DNA of 21,252 bases, taken from contig CAKSFQ010000030.1 in NCBI GenBank assembly GCA_934454115.1, forward strand, positions 1-21,252. Reading direction: 5' to 3'. Below the pieces are notes generated by a model that had not been told where the DNA came from, ran no database searches, and saw only the letters and a program-made list of their open reading frames with translations. The position numbers and the translations under genes were made by a program. Each line of letters starts with the position of its first letter. The first letter of the stretch is position 1. Source of the DNA: an uncultured Clostridia bacterium (GTDB taxonomy: Bacteria > Bacillota > Clostridia > Monoglobales > Monoglobaceae). Positions 7,189-15,476 of the stretch are shown in pieces.

Positions 7189-8427
7189 ATGTTTGAATTG
7201 GAGCAAGTGAGAAAAACAGATCCGGAGCTGGCAAGCGCCATTACACAGGAAATCAACCGTCAGCGCAATAAGATTGAGCTGATTGCATCAGAAAATTTTG
7301 TCAGCCCGGCCGTCATGGAGGCGATGGGCACGCCGCTGACCAACAAATATGCAGAGGGCTATCCCGGCAAGCGTTACTACGGCGGCTGCGAATATGTCGA
7401 TATCGTCGAGGATCTCGCACGGGAGCGTGCCAAGGAGCTCTTCGGCGCGGAATTTGCCAACGTACAGCCGCACTCCGGTGCATCGGCAAACCTGGCGGTC
7501 TTTTTTGCCACCATGGAACCGGGCGACACCTTCTTGGGCATGAACCTGGCGCACGGCGGTCACTTGAGCCACGGCTCGCCGGTGAATATCTCCGGTAAAT
7601 ATTTTCACGTTGTCCCCTACGGGGTTGACGATGTCACCCATCGCATTGACTATGACGCGCTGCGCACACTGGCGCTTACGCACAAGCCAAAGCTGATTCT
7701 GGCCGGTGCAAGCGCATATGCGCGTGAGATTGACTTTGCCAAATTCCGCGAGATTGCGGACGAGGTCGGCGCCTACCTGATGGTGGATATGGCGCACATC
7801 GCCGGACTGGTTGCGGCCGGTCTGCACCAAAGCCCCGTTCCCTACGCGGATTTTGTGACAACCACCACACATAAGACGCTGCGCGGACCCCGCGGCGGCA
7901 TGATTTTGTGTAAGGAAAAATACGGTGCGGCCATCAACAAGGCAGTATTCCCCGGCAACCAGGGCGGCCCGTTGATGCATGTCATCGCCGCAAAGGCTGT
8001 CTGCTTAAAAGAGGCGCTCTCGCCGGAATTTAAGGTCTATCAGACACAGGTGAAGAAGAACGCAGCCGCACTGGCAGCCGCGCTGATGCAGCGCGGCCTG
8101 GACATTGTGTCCGGCGGCACCGACAACCACCTGATGCTGGTTAGCCTGCTCAAGCAGGACAAAACCGGGAAAGAAGTGGAGCATAATCTCGATGAGGTCG
8201 GCATCACCTGTAACAAGAACACCATTCCCAACGACCCCAAGAGCCCGTTTGTCACCAGCGGTATCCGTTTGGGTACTCCGGCCGTAACAACGCGCGGCTT
8301 TATGGAGGACGATATGGTTGAGGTTGCAGAACTGATCTCGATGATCGTAAATGACTTTGAGGGCAACCGCGCAGAGGTTGCCGCACGGGTGCAGGCGCTT
8401 TGCAAAAAGCATCCGTTATATGAATAA
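7189..8427 (+). CDS. glyA: Serine hydroxymethyltransferase
   Basis: A 412-residue PLP enzyme that interconverts serine and glycine while charging tetrahydrofolate with a one-carbon unit. The PLP lysine is K229 in [15 protein letters not shown], the same number as in E. coli. Other family signatures are [33 protein letters not shown], the substrate-binding [10 protein letters not shown] and the PLP-facing [16 protein letters not shown] lies 6-7 bases before the ATG. It heads an apparent operon with rarA, whose start codon overlaps the glyA stop, and a prolyl-tRNA deacylase gene. Confidence 0.98.
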   Translation: MFELEQVRKTDPELASAITQEINRQRNKIELIASENFVSPAVMEAMGTPLTNKYAEGYPGKRYYGGCEYVDIVEDLARERAKELFGAEFANVQPHSGASANLAVFFATMEPGDTFLGMNLAHGGHLSHGSPVNISGKYFHVVPYGVDDVTHRIDYDALRTLALTHKPKLILAGASAYAREIDFAKFREIADEVGAYLMVDMAHIAGLVAAGLHQSPVPYADFVTTTTHKTLRGPRGGMILCKEKYGAAINKAVFPGNQGGPLMHVIAAKAVCLKEALSPEFKVYQTQVKKNAAALAAALMQRGLDIVSGGTDNHLMLVSLLKQDKTGKEVEHNLDEVGITCNKNTIPNDPKSPFVTSGIRLGTPAVTTRGFMEDDMVEVAELISMIVNDFEGNRAEVAARVQALCKKHPLYE

Positions 8428-9712
8428 ACCGCTTGCGGACAGAATCAGACCCACAACCTTAGATGAGGTTGTGGGTCAGCAGCATATATTGGGCAAAGGC
8501 CGGATTCTGCGTAATATTATCGAAAGCGGAAACATTCCGAATATGATTTTTTATGGTCTCTCCGGCACCGGAAAGACCACCGTCGCAAATATTGCCGCCA
8601 AGACCAGCCGCAAAGCGCTCTACCGCCTAAATGCCACCAACGCGTCGGTTGCCGACGTCAAGGCGATTGTCAAGGAAAGCGAGGGTCTTTTGGGACAGAA
8701 CGGCGTTTTGCTCTATTTGGACGAGATTCAGAACTTTAATAAAAAACAGCAGCAGTCGCTGCTGGAATATACCGAAAACGGGAAAATCACCCTGATCGCC
8801 AGCACGACGGAAAATCCCTATTTTTACGTTTACAACGCGATCTTGAGCCGCAGCACCGTCTTTGAATTTAAGCCGCTCACGGCAGAGGATATTGTTATGG
8901 CGCTTCGCCGCGCCCTAACCATTTTGCAGGCGGAGGATTTTCCGCATCACACCCTCCGTGCCGATGAAGATGCGCTGTTCCATCTTTCGGAAAAATCAGG
9001 CGGCGATGTGCGAAAAGCGCTCAACGCCCTGGAGCTTGCCGTCAACTACACGCCACCGGACGAGAACGGTGTGATTGTCCTGACCCGCGACATTGCCGAG
9101 CAATGCTCTCAGAAAAAGGCATTTTGCTACGACCAAAAGGGCGACAGTCATTATGATATCCTCAGTGCGTTTCAAAAGTCAATCCGCGGCAGCGACCCCG
9201 ACGCCGCCGTGCATTATCTGGCACGGCTGATTGCCGCCGATGATATTCAATCCATCTGCCGGCGGCTGATGGTGATTGCCTGTGAGGACGTCGGCCTGGC
9301 GCACCCGACCGCCATCACGGTAGTGAAAGCCTGTGTGGACAGTGCGCTGATGCTGGGCTTTCCGGAGGCACGGATTCCGCTGGCGGAGGCAACGCTGCTG
9401 CTTGCGACTGCGCCAAAGTCAAATTCTGCGTATATGGCGGTCAATATGGCGCTCCATGATATCGAACATATGGACACCGGCTCTATCCCGCGGCAGCTGC
9501 AAAATAAGCACTATGACGGCGAGGGCGCCGTGCAGCGCGGGCAGAACTACCTCTATCCGCACGACTATCCCGATCACTATGTGGCGCAGCAGTACCTGCC
9601 CGACCGCATCAAGGATAAGGTCTACTACCGGCCGGGCGAAAATAAGCTGGAACAGGCCGCATGGAATTATTGGCAGCGGATTAAGGACATCCGCGACAAA
9701 TCGGAAAAATAA
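8420..9712 (+). CDS. rarA: Replication-associated recombination ATPase RarA (MgsA)
   Basis: A 430-residue AAA+ ATPase of the RarA/MgsA/WRNIP1 family, which acts at stalled replication forks with SSB. Walker A is GLSGTGKT at residues 46-53 and Walker B is LLYLDE at about 97-102, followed by QNFNKKQQ where many relatives have HRFNKAQQ. The C-terminal MgsA-type region includes [10 protein letters not shown], the [17 protein letters not shown] helix and [17 protein letters not shown]. The start ATG at 8420 overlaps the glyA stop by 8 bases and has no good binding site of its own, so translation is probably coupled to glyA. A longer in-frame reading from 8351 lies inside glyA and lacks family similarity. 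Confidence 0.95.
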   Translation: MNKPLADRIRPTTLDEVVGQQHILGKGRILRNIIESGNIPNMIFYGLSGTGKTTVANIAAKTSRKALYRLNATNASVADVKAIVKESEGLLGQNGVLLYLDEIQNFNKKQQQSLLEYTENGKITLIASTTENPYFYVYNAILSRSTVFEFKPLTAEDIVMALRRALTILQAEDFPHHTLRADEDALFHLSEKSGGDVRKALNALELAVNYTPPDENGVIVLTRDIAEQCSQKKAFCYDQKGDSHYDILSAFQKSIRGSDPDAAVHYLARLIAADDIQSICRRLMVIACEDVGLAHPTAITVVKACVDSALMLGFPEARIPLAEATLLLATAPKSNSAYMAVNMALHDIEHMDTGSIPRQLQNKHYDGEGAVQRGQNYLYPHDYPDHYVAQQYLPDRIKDKVYYRPGENKLEQAAWNYWQRIKDIRDKSEK

Positions 9713-9729
9713 CGAAGAGAGAGATTTTT

Positions 9730-10221
9730 ATGAACAAACAAGACTTATACGCCTATCTGACAGAGAAAAATATTCCGCATGAAATCACCGAACACGGCGC
9801 CGTCTACAACATGGATGACCTGGCGGCTGCCAACCTGCCTTACCCGGAAGCGGAAGCGAAAACTCTGTTTGTGCGGGACGATAAAAAGCAGCATTATTAT
9901 CTGATTACCGTGCACGGTGAGCGGCGCGTGAACCTAAAGGAATTTGCCAAAACGCAGCAGACGCGGCGGCTCAGCTTTGCCTCCGCCGAGGATTTGCTTG
10001 CCATGTTGGATTTGATGCCCGGCTCAGTCTCGCCCTTCGGGCTGCTCCATGATACCGACGGCCGGGTGGAATTTTATCTGGATGATGCCTTTTTGCAGCC
10101 GCCGTTTCGGATTGGGATTCATCCCAACGACAATACCGCGACGGTCTGGCTAAACGCGCACGATCTGATTGCGCTGATTAAGCAGAGCGGTCACACGGTT
10201 CATACAGTGTCCTTTCCCTAA
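9730..10221 (+). CDS. Prolyl-tRNA deacylase-type editing protein (YbaK/ProX family)
   Basis: A 163-residue free-standing editing domain related to the INS domain of prolyl-tRNA synthetase. Proteins of this PrdX/ProXp type hydrolyse mischarged tRNA-Pro (commonly Ala-tRNA-Pro) in the cytoplasm. The recognisable parts are the N-terminal helix with IPHEITEH, the KTLFVRDDKKQHYYLITVHGERRVN strand pair and lysine region (quoted only to identify the domain), and MPGSVSPFGLLHD near the active-site end. It starts 17 bases after rarA behind a GAGAGAGA stretch and is the last gene before a strong terminator, so it belongs to the glyA-rarA unit. The exact mischarged substrate is not readable from sequence. 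Confidence 0.88.
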   Translation: MNKQDLYAYLTEKNIPHEITEHGAVYNMDDLAAANLPYPEAEAKTLFVRDDKKQHYYLITVHGERRVNLKEFAKTQQTRRLSFASAEDLLAMLDLMPGSVSPFGLLHDTDGRVEFYLDDAFLQPPFRIGIHPNDNTATVWLNAHDLIALIKQSGHTVHTVSFP

Positions 10222-10255
10222 AAAATGCGATGTACTTCTGTACACCGCATTTTTT
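10220..10255. terminator. Bidirectional intrinsic terminator
   Basis: AAAAAATGCG (10220-10229) pairs with CGCATTTTTT (10246-10255), and TGTAC pairs with GTACA inside around TTCT. A and T runs on opposite sides let it stop both the glyA operon and the convergent citrate synthase gene. Confidence 0.92.
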
Positions 10256-10266
10256 ATTTGATTTTT

Positions 10267-11631
10267 TTAGCGCGACCGCATCGGCGTGTAATCGCGATGC
10301 TCCGCAATCGCCTTATAAGCAGGCCGAATGATCTTTCCTGCATTGGCCAGCTCTTCAATTCGATGCGCACTCCAGCCGGCAATTCTTGCAATCGCAAAAA
10401 TAGGGGTAAACAATTCCTCCGGCAGTCCCAGCATCCGATAGACAAAACCGCTGTAAAAGTCCACATTGGCGCTGACACCCTTATAAATCTTTCGTTTTTC
10501 ACAAATCACTTCCGGCCCGATTTTTTCAATCTTTTCGTACAGGGCATATTCCTTGCTATATCCTTTGGCCTCCGATAATTCCTTGACAAACCGCTTAAAA
10601 ATGTCGGCGCGCGGGTCGGACAGCGAATATACGGCGTGTCCCATTCCGTAAATCAGCCCGGTGTGGTCAAAGACCTCGCCCTCCAGCATCCGCTTTAGGT
10701 AGTCACGGATTTCATCCTCGTCCGTCCAGTCACCGATATTCTCTTTTAGATGGTCAAACATCTCAACTACCTTGATATTGGCGCCGCCGTGCCGCGGGCC
10801 CTTGAGTGATCCCAGCGAGGACGCAATCACCGAATAGGTGTCCGTCCCGGAGGAGGTCACCACGTGCGTGGTAAAGGTCGAGTTATTACCGCCGCCGTGC
10901 TCTGCCTGCAATACCAGCGCCAAGTCTAAGATTCTGGCCTCCAGCTGCGTGTACTCCCCGTCCGGGCGGAGCAGATGCAAAATATTCTCCGCGGTTGAAA
11001 GCATCGGATTGGGTTTGTGAATAAACAGGCTCTTGCCCCGATGATAGTGCGAATACGCCTGGTAACCGTAAACCGATAACACCGGAAACAGCGCGATCAG
11101 TTCCAGACACTGCCGCAGCACATTGGGAATCGAAATATCATTGGCACGCTCATCGTACGAATACAGCGTCAGTACCGACCTTGAAAGGGTATTCATCATA
11201 TCCGGGCTTGGCGCCTTTAAAATAATATCGGTCACAAAATTAACCGGCAGCGTCCGATATTTTCCCAAAATCCGGGTAAAATCATCCAGCTGTTTTTGCT
11301 CCGGCAGTTCGCCGAACAAGAGCAGATAAACCGTCTCTTCAAATCCGTAGCGGTTATCCTCTAAAAAACCGCGTACCAGCTGCCTGACGTCATAACCGCG
11401 GTAATAAAGCCTGCCCTCACAGGGGATCTCCTTACCGTCCACCATTTTGGTGGCGCAAATCTCCGAGATTTCAGTCAGGCCGGTCAGTACGCCCTTTCCC
11501 TGCAAGTCCCGAAGTCCTCGTTTTACATCATACTTTGTATAAAGCGCCGGATCAATTCTGTCGTTTCTCATACAGAGCGCCGCAAGCGCGCGCACCTCTT
11601 CCGGCAAAACCGCCATCTTACTGTTTTTCAT
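10267..11631 (-). CDS. Citrate synthase (citrate/2-methylcitrate synthase family)
   Basis: A 454-residue citrate synthase that condenses oxaloacetate with acetyl-CoA. The active-site signature GMGHAVYSLSDPR is present, with its catalytic histidine, together with LKGPRHGGAN (the second histidine) and NVDFYSGFVYRMLGLP (the catalytic aspartate). An N-terminal extension of about 80 residues precedes the GLTEISEICAT start of the core, as in many clostridial enzymes. The ATG at 11631 is 7 bases after AGGAGG. An upstream in-frame start at 11670 would include this binding site in the coding region. It stands alone between a promoter and a shared terminator. In anaerobes it usually supplies glutamate rather than a full TCA cycle. 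A methylcitrate role cannot be excluded. Confidence 0.95.
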   Translation of the reverse strand: MKNSKMAVLPEEVRALAALCMRNDRIDPALYTKYDVKRGLRDLQGKGVLTGLTEISEICATKMVDGKEIPCEGRLYYRGYDVRQLVRGFLEDNRYGFEETVYLLLFGELPEQKQLDDFTRILGKYRTLPVNFVTDIILKAPSPDMMNTLSRSVLTLYSYDERANDISIPNVLRQCLELIALFPVLSVYGYQAYSHYHRGKSLFIHKPNPMLSTAENILHLLRPDGEYTQLEARILDLALVLQAEHGGGNNSTFTTHVVTSSGTDTYSVIASSLGSLKGPRHGGANIKVVEMFDHLKENIGDWTDEDEIRDYLKRMLEGEVFDHTGLIYGMGHAVYSLSDPRADIFKRFVKELSEAKGYSKEYALYEKIEKIGPEVICEKRKIYKGVSANVDFYSGFVYRMLGLPEELFTPIFAIARIAGWSAHRIEELANAGKIIRPAYKAIAEHRDYTPMRSR

Positions 11632-11682
11632 CGCTTCGCCTCCTGTCTCTTTTCTGTTGCATGGCAGCATCCTTTTAACCTT

Positions 11683-11711
11683 ATTCTACCATATATTAGA
11701 AATAAAAACAA
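11683..11711 (-). promoter_or_regulatory. Promoter of citrate synthase
   Basis: On the minus strand, TTGTTT (11711-11706), 17 bases, TAGAAT (11688-11683). The predicted start is near 11676, about 45 bases before the ATG. Confidence 0.65.
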
Positions 11712-11787
11712 GAAACTTTTTGTAAATTTAATAAAATATTTATACTCTTAAAGAAATTTGTCGGATTACTGCCGGAGCAGTCCTAAT

Positions 11788-11816
11788 TTGACTTTTTTTC
11801 AAAAAAAGGATAAAAT
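11788..11816 (+). promoter_or_regulatory. Promoter of the DUF2752 gene
   Basis: TTGACT (11788-11793), 17 bases, TAAAAT (11811-11816). The start near 11823 gives a leader of about 94 bases. Bases 11712-11787 are AT-rich and hold nothing recognisable. Confidence 0.7.
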
Positions 11817-11916
11817 GGCAAAGGAAAATGCCCAAACCCGTCTGAGAAAACGAATTTGAGCACATGACTACTTATATCGGATTGCTCCGAGGGGCTAAGA
11901 AACGAGGTGAAAGACG

Positions 11917-12210
11917 ATGCCTTGCATCATTTATCGGCTGAGCGGCCTTTACTGCGGCGGCTGCGGCACAACCAGAATGCTGATTTCTCTGATCCGCGGA
12001 GATATTACCGGTGCATACACGCAAAACCGTGCACTTTTTTTGCTGCTGCCCATCTGGCTGACAGTCTTTTTGGTTCTGCTTTTGTGCCGGCCATGCCGCC
12101 GCCATGGGCGAAAAATTCTTTTCGGACTTTTCCTCGTCTCACTTGTAATTCTTTTCCTGTTTGGCATCTTGCGAAACCTGCCGTCTTTTTCGTCCTGGCA
12201 GCCGTATTAA
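11917..12210 (+). CDS. DUF2752 small membrane protein
   Basis: A 97-residue protein of unknown function. It begins close to the family hallmark GLYCGGCGTTRM, in which the CxxCG motif might bind a metal or form a disulfide, and continues with ISLIRGDITGAYTQN. Two hydrophobic helices follow (about residues 40-57 and 68-83), then the conserved end GILRNLPSF. Many relatives have one more N-terminal membrane helix. Here GAGGTG lies 7 bases before this ATG and an in-frame TGA lies three codons upstream, so the protein really starts short. The stop codon abuts the A-run of a terminator. It is convergent with the LCP gene, with the inserted repeat element between. Confidence 0.82.
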   Translation: MPCIIYRLSGLYCGGCGTTRMLISLIRGDITGAYTQNRALFLLLPIWLTVFLVLLLCRPCRRHGRKILFGLFLVSLVILFLFGILRNLPSFSSWQPY

Positions 12211-12211
12211 A

Positions 12212-12234
12212 AAAGACCCGCTGCGCGGGTCTTT
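12212..12234 (+). terminator. Terminator hairpin, left copy, at repeat element 1
   Basis: A 23-base palindrome: AAAGACCCGC pairs with GCGGGTCTTT around TGC. It directly follows the DUF2752 stop. The T-run is cut to three bases because the repeat element starts at once. The same hairpin recurs at 12628-12650 with one mismatch. Confidence 0.85.
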
Positions 12235-12627
12235 GAGCGTGTCGATAACCCCTATTTTGCGAAAAATTTCATTTTGATCTAATCGCCGTCCCCTGCTTAG
12301 CCATTGCTCCTCTCGGCTCTCGCCTCGGTCAGCGATGGACGACTGCCACCGGCAGTCATCGCCGCGGCGGCGCAGAAATGAAATTTTTCGCCGATTTTAC
12401 GTCATTTTCGGCAAGATATTGCGACATTGCCGTACGGGCGCGGCGGAAAACATAGGGTATCCCAAAAATCTTACTTGATTTTTGGGAAAAAGGAGCAGCG
12501 CCGAAGCCTAGGCGATGGTTTGACGGTTTTCGTCAAATCGAGCCACTGCGCAGGCAGATGTGACGCGGGCGAAGGGCTATCAATTCAAAGCAATATCTTG
12601 CTGAAAATCGACTTTTTCGACAGTCTG
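12235..12627 (+). mobile_element. Repeat element copy 1 (non-autonomous, MITE-like)
   Basis: A 393-base non-coding element, about 90% identical by eye to the reverse complement of 15084-15475. The ends are related inverted repeats: TGAGCGTGTCGA at the left, and TCAGACTGTCGA when the right end is read on the other strand (9 of 12 match). It contains nested palindromes: GCAAGATATTGC (12411-12422) with GCAATATCTTGC (12590-12601), a 10-base perfect stem CCCAAAAATC/GATTTTTGGG (12461-12486), a GACTGCC/GGCAGTC hairpin and a GACG/CGTC hairpin. No frame is conserved between the copies over a useful length. It lies between two copies of one terminator hairpin, as expected for insertion with target duplication. 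It could also be a structured RNA gene. Confidence 0.8.
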
Positions 12628-12650
12628 AAAGACTCGCTGCGCGGGTCTTT
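12628..12650 (-). terminator. Terminator hairpin, right copy, at repeat element 1
   Basis: AAAGACTCGC pairs with GCGGGTCTTT around TGC, with one changed base relative to 12212-12234. Read on the minus strand it ends the LCP gene, whose stop codon it touches. The T-run on the plus-strand side is intact. Confidence 0.8.
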
Positions 12651-13688
12651 TTATTCTTCTGCTTTTTTCGCATTCTCTGCGGCTGTATTTTCAGCCTCAG
12701 CAGCGGCTGCGGCTTCTGCCTGCTCCTTTTCCCACTGTTTCTTGCTCTTTGGCATAAAGACCGTGTTTACCAGTTCTTCTGTTTCCTTGGGGTCATAGAG
12801 ATACCACCACAACTGATCGGATTCTACATACTTTGCCTCGCCGGGGAGCCGATACGCCTCCATCTGGCTGATATCAATATTCTGCAGCGCATCAATATGC
12901 GCCAGCAAATCCTCCAAACTGTAATTGGTGCGCACGTTCTGGGTCAGTACATCAAAAAGCATTGTAATTTTGCTGAAATACTGCGGCTTTGCCTTCTGGG
13001 CAAATAACGCCTTTAAAAACCGCTGCTGCCAATAGATACGGCCCTCGTCACCCATGATATACTCACCGGGCGCCGAATCATCGTTATTATGCCGAAATCG
13101 AACAAAATCGTGTGCAGCCTGGCCGTCTAAATGCTGCTGCCCCTTCTTTAAATGAATGTGCAGATCCTGCGCCGGATCGTCATAATTCATGTCATAGGGG
13201 ACGTTAAACTCCACGCCGTCCAGTGCGTCAATAATCTGTTTAAAACCGTCAAAATCAATTGTCACAAAATAATGAACCGGCAATCCGGAGAGCTCCTTTA
13301 CACGGCGAATCAATTCCTCCTCCGGCTCGGTGTCCTTATTATTCTTTACGTTTTGCAAACCAACGCCGACCGCTGCATTTAACTTTTGACGGTATCCATT
13401 CATCACCACCTGGGTATCACGGGGAAACGATAAAATATTAAGGCGGTTGGAATAGCCGTCATAAGACAATAACATAATCGTATCGCTGCGCGTCCGATCC
13501 TCATCGATGCCGATCAGAAGAACATTCATCAAGCCGACCTGTTCTTCTTTATCAAGCGCGCCGATTGAGACCTGCTCACCGAGCGGCAGGGTAGAGACCG
13601 TCCTGGCCGCCAAAACGCCCAGCATGGTAAACCCAATCACAAAAATACCGATCAGTACCAATGTCATTCCCTTTGCAAACCTGGTCAT
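12651..13688 (-). CDS. LytR-CpsA-Psr (LCP) family wall-polymer ligase
   Basis: A 345-residue membrane-anchored protein with one transmembrane helix (about residues 7-29) and an extracellular LCP domain. LCP enzymes transfer teichoic acids, capsules or secondary wall polymers from lipid carriers to peptidoglycan. Domain signatures are RTRSDTIMLLSYD, LSFPRDTQVV with the conserved arginine and aspartate, LNAAVGVG, HYFVTIDFDGFKQIID and HDFVRFRHNN. The tail after about residue 310 is a low-complexity Ala/Glu/Lys stretch. The ATG at 13688 is 6 bases after AAGGCGG. Another ATG at 13712 has no site. It is divergent from the SGNH hydrolase and close to the S-layer gene, which fits a surface-polymer role. 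Which polymer it attaches is inference. Confidence 0.92.
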   Translation of the reverse strand: MTRFAKGMTLVLIGIFVIGFTMLGVLAARTVSTLPLGEQVSIGALDKEEQVGLMNVLLIGIDEDRTRSDTIMLLSYDGYSNRLNILSFPRDTQVVMNGYRQKLNAAVGVGLQNVKNNKDTEPEEELIRRVKELSGLPVHYFVTIDFDGFKQIIDALDGVEFNVPYDMNYDDPAQDLHIHLKKGQQHLDGQAAHDFVRFRHNNDDSAPGEYIMGDEGRIYWQQRFLKALFAQKAKPQYFSKITMLFDVLTQNVRTNYSLEDLLAHIDALQNIDISQMEAYRLPGEAKYVESDQLWWYLYDPKETEELVNTVFMPKSKKQWEKEQAEAAAAAEAENTAAENAKKAEE

Positions 13689-13736
13689 AACGTTCCGCCT
13701 TTCTGCACGCATCGCATAATACTACATAATATAACA

Positions 13737-13765
13737 ATTATAAACATAGAATGATTGTTTGTCAA
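13737..13765 (-). promoter_or_regulatory. Promoter of the LCP gene
   Basis: On the minus strand, TTGACA (13765-13760), 17 bases, TATAAT (13742-13737). Both hexamers match the consensus, and the start should be near 13729. Confidence 0.88.
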
Positions 13766-13836
13766 TTCCTCCTTGCAATTATTTATAAATTATTTACAAC
13801 CGTGCAAAAAGTATACGCTTATACGGGTTTTTTCAC

Positions 13837-13865
13837 TTGACAATTGGGCTGTACCGAATTATAGT
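13837..13865 (+). promoter_or_regulatory. Promoter of the SGNH hydrolase gene
   Basis: TTGACA (13837-13842), 17 bases, TATAGT (13860-13865). Its start near 13872 rules out the longer reading of the gene from 13755. The leader carries a CGGCC/GGCCG hairpin ending three bases before the CGGAGG ribosome binding site. Confidence 0.82.
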
Positions 13866-13985
13866 AGGTATGTGCATTGTTATCTGATTGCAACGGATAT
13901 CGGTATAGGACATGCGCGGATTGCGATGCTAATATACTTAAAGATGTTAAAACACACGGCCGTTTTGGCCGAAACGGAGGTCATC

Positions 13986-15047
13986 ATGGAGATTGCAAAG
14001 ATTGATATAAACTTTCAGCTAAAAAACTGTCGGGATCGGCAGGATCTGGTATTTTATGACGCGGCCGATGCGCCGTTTCAAATTTACGGGTTATATGGCA
14101 GCGCAAAGGAGATCGGCTATCGCCGCATGCCGGAATCCGCGGCAAACGCCGTCAATCCCGGCGTCAAAGAACTAAGCGCTTTTACGGCCGGCGGGCGGCT
14201 GCGGTTTTTGACCGATTCCGGCTGCATTGCCATCTTTGTCAAGGAACCCGGTTCCGGGCATATGGCGCATATGCCGCTGCTTGGCAGCAGCGGTTTTGAT
14301 CTTTATGAGGAAACCGATACGCAAAGCCACTACCTGGGCTCCCTGATTCCTCCCACTACTCTGACAGACGGCTACGACGCGATCTGTGACCTCGGCACAC
14401 GGCGTATGCGCGATATCACCCTTTACTTTCCGCTATACAACGGGGTGCAGCAGCTTATGATTGGGCTGGAATCGGGCGCCGCGTTAAAGAAACCCATTTA
14501 TCGCTATGCGCCGGTGGCACCCATCGTCTATTATGGCTCCTCGATTACGCAGGGCGGTTGTGCCTCCCGGCCGGGGAACGCGTATCAGAGTATGATTTTG
14601 CGAAGAAACCGCATTGACTACATCAATCTTGGCTTTTCCGGCAGCGCCAAAGGGGAAACAGCAATGGCAGATTACATCACATCGCTCTCCATGTCGGCGC
14701 TTGTCTACGATTATGATCACAATGCGCCGGACGAAAGCCATCTAAAGCAAACGCATGAGGCCTTTTTTCTTCGGTTCCGTCAAAAGCAGCCGAATACACC
14801 GGTCATTATGATATCAAAACCGGACTTTTGGCCGGGACGGCAAGACGAAATACGGCGAAGTATCATTCAAAGAACCTATCAAAATGCCATAGCTCGCGGC
14901 GACCGTCACGTGTATATGATTGACGGAGAGACATTTTTCCCCGGTGAGCTGCGTGATTTGTGTATGGTGGACGGGTGTCACCCCAATGATTTAGGGTTTT
15001 ATCAAATGGCTAATCGAATAGAAAGCGTATTAAATGAAGCGTTATAG
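13986..15047 (+). CDS. SGNH/GDSL hydrolase with N-terminal GxDLY domain
   Basis: A 353-residue two-domain esterase. The first half is a beta-rich domain with the GFDLY motif (residues 103-107), which gives the GxDLY family its name. The second half is the SGNH hydrolase: block I YYGSSITQG (182-190) with nucleophile S186, block II glycine in NLGFSGSAKGE (G219 or nearby), block III asparagine in YDYDHNAPD (N246), and the DxxH pair D329/H332 in VDGCHPND. The aspartate usual before the nucleophile is Ser here. Such enzymes often remove acetyl groups from glycans. No signal peptide is visible, so it may act in the cytoplasm. GGAGG lies 5 bases before the ATG. The neighbours suggest surface-polymer processing, but the substrate is unknown. 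Confidence 0.88.
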   Translation: MEIAKIDINFQLKNCRDRQDLVFYDAADAPFQIYGLYGSAKEIGYRRMPESAANAVNPGVKELSAFTAGGRLRFLTDSGCIAIFVKEPGSGHMAHMPLLGSSGFDLYEETDTQSHYLGSLIPPTTLTDGYDAICDLGTRRMRDITLYFPLYNGVQQLMIGLESGAALKKPIYRYAPVAPIVYYGSSITQGGCASRPGNAYQSMILRRNRIDYINLGFSGSAKGETAMADYITSLSMSALVYDYDHNAPDESHLKQTHEAFFLRFRQKQPNTPVIMISKPDFWPGRQDEIRRSIIQRTYQNAIARGDRHVYMIDGETFFPGELRDLCMVDGCHPNDLGFYQMANRIESVLNEAL

Positions 15048-15058
15048 AATAAAAAAGG

Positions 15059-15082
15059 GGTCCTATCATGAAGATAGGCACC
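15059..15082 (+). terminator. Terminator hairpin, left copy, at repeat element 2
   Basis: CCTATC (15062-15067) pairs with GATAGG (15073-15078) around ATGAA, and GGT pairs with ACC beyond one bulged C. It is preceded by AAAAAAG directly after the SGNH stop but has lost its T-run. The element begins one base later. A partner hairpin lies at 15477-15499. Confidence 0.7.
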
Positions 15083-15083
15083 T

Positions 15084-15475
15084 CAGACTGTCGAAAAAGT
15101 CAGTTTTCAGCAAGATATTGCCTTGAATTGATAGCCCAAAGCCCGCGTCACATCTGCCTGCGCAGTGGCTCGATTTGACAAAACCCGTCAAACCATCGCC
15201 TTGGCTTCGGCGCTGCTCCTTTTCCCAAAAATCAAGTAAGATTTTTGGGATACCCTATATATGCTTTCCATGCCGCAGCGGCAATGTCGCAATATCTTGC
15301 CGAAAACGGCATGAAATTGGCGAAAAATTTCATTGCCGCGCCGCCGTGGGCGATGACTGCCGGTGGCAGTCGTCCATCGCTGACCGAGGCGAGAGCCGAG
15401 ACGGCAATGGCTAAGCGGGGGACGGCGATCAAATCAAAATGAAATTTTTTGCGAAATAGGTTTATCGACACGCTC
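15084..15475 (-). mobile_element. Repeat element copy 2 (inverted relative to copy 1)
   Basis: A 392-base copy of the element at 12235-12627 in opposite orientation. It conserves both ends (CAGACTGTCGA at the left, TCGACACGCTC at the right), the 12-base inverted repeat (15110-15121 with 15289-15300), the perfect CCCAAAAATC/GATTTTTGGG hairpin (15224-15249) and the GACTGCC/GGCAGTC hairpin. Differences cluster between the conserved stems, for example just beside TAGGGTATCCC. Short open frames occur but are not kept in copy 1. It too is enclosed by two versions of one hairpin. Confidence 0.8.
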
Positions 15476-15476
15476 A

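Noticed and set aside
7288..7980. Long minus-strand frame opposite glyA
   Set aside because: glyA is certain, and this frame mirrors its codon bias with no domain or start signal. The same holds for long antisense frames across typA and the S-layer gene.
13755..13985. N-terminal extension of the SGNH hydrolase
   Set aside because: It runs through the consensus promoter at 13837-13865, while a GGAGG site supports the ATG at 13986.
15245..15442. Plus-strand open frame of 65 codons inside repeat copy 2
   Set aside because: In copy 1 the equivalent frame is broken by small gaps and stops. Only the last eleven codons (MAK..GTAI.SK) correspond, which follows from general similarity of the copies.
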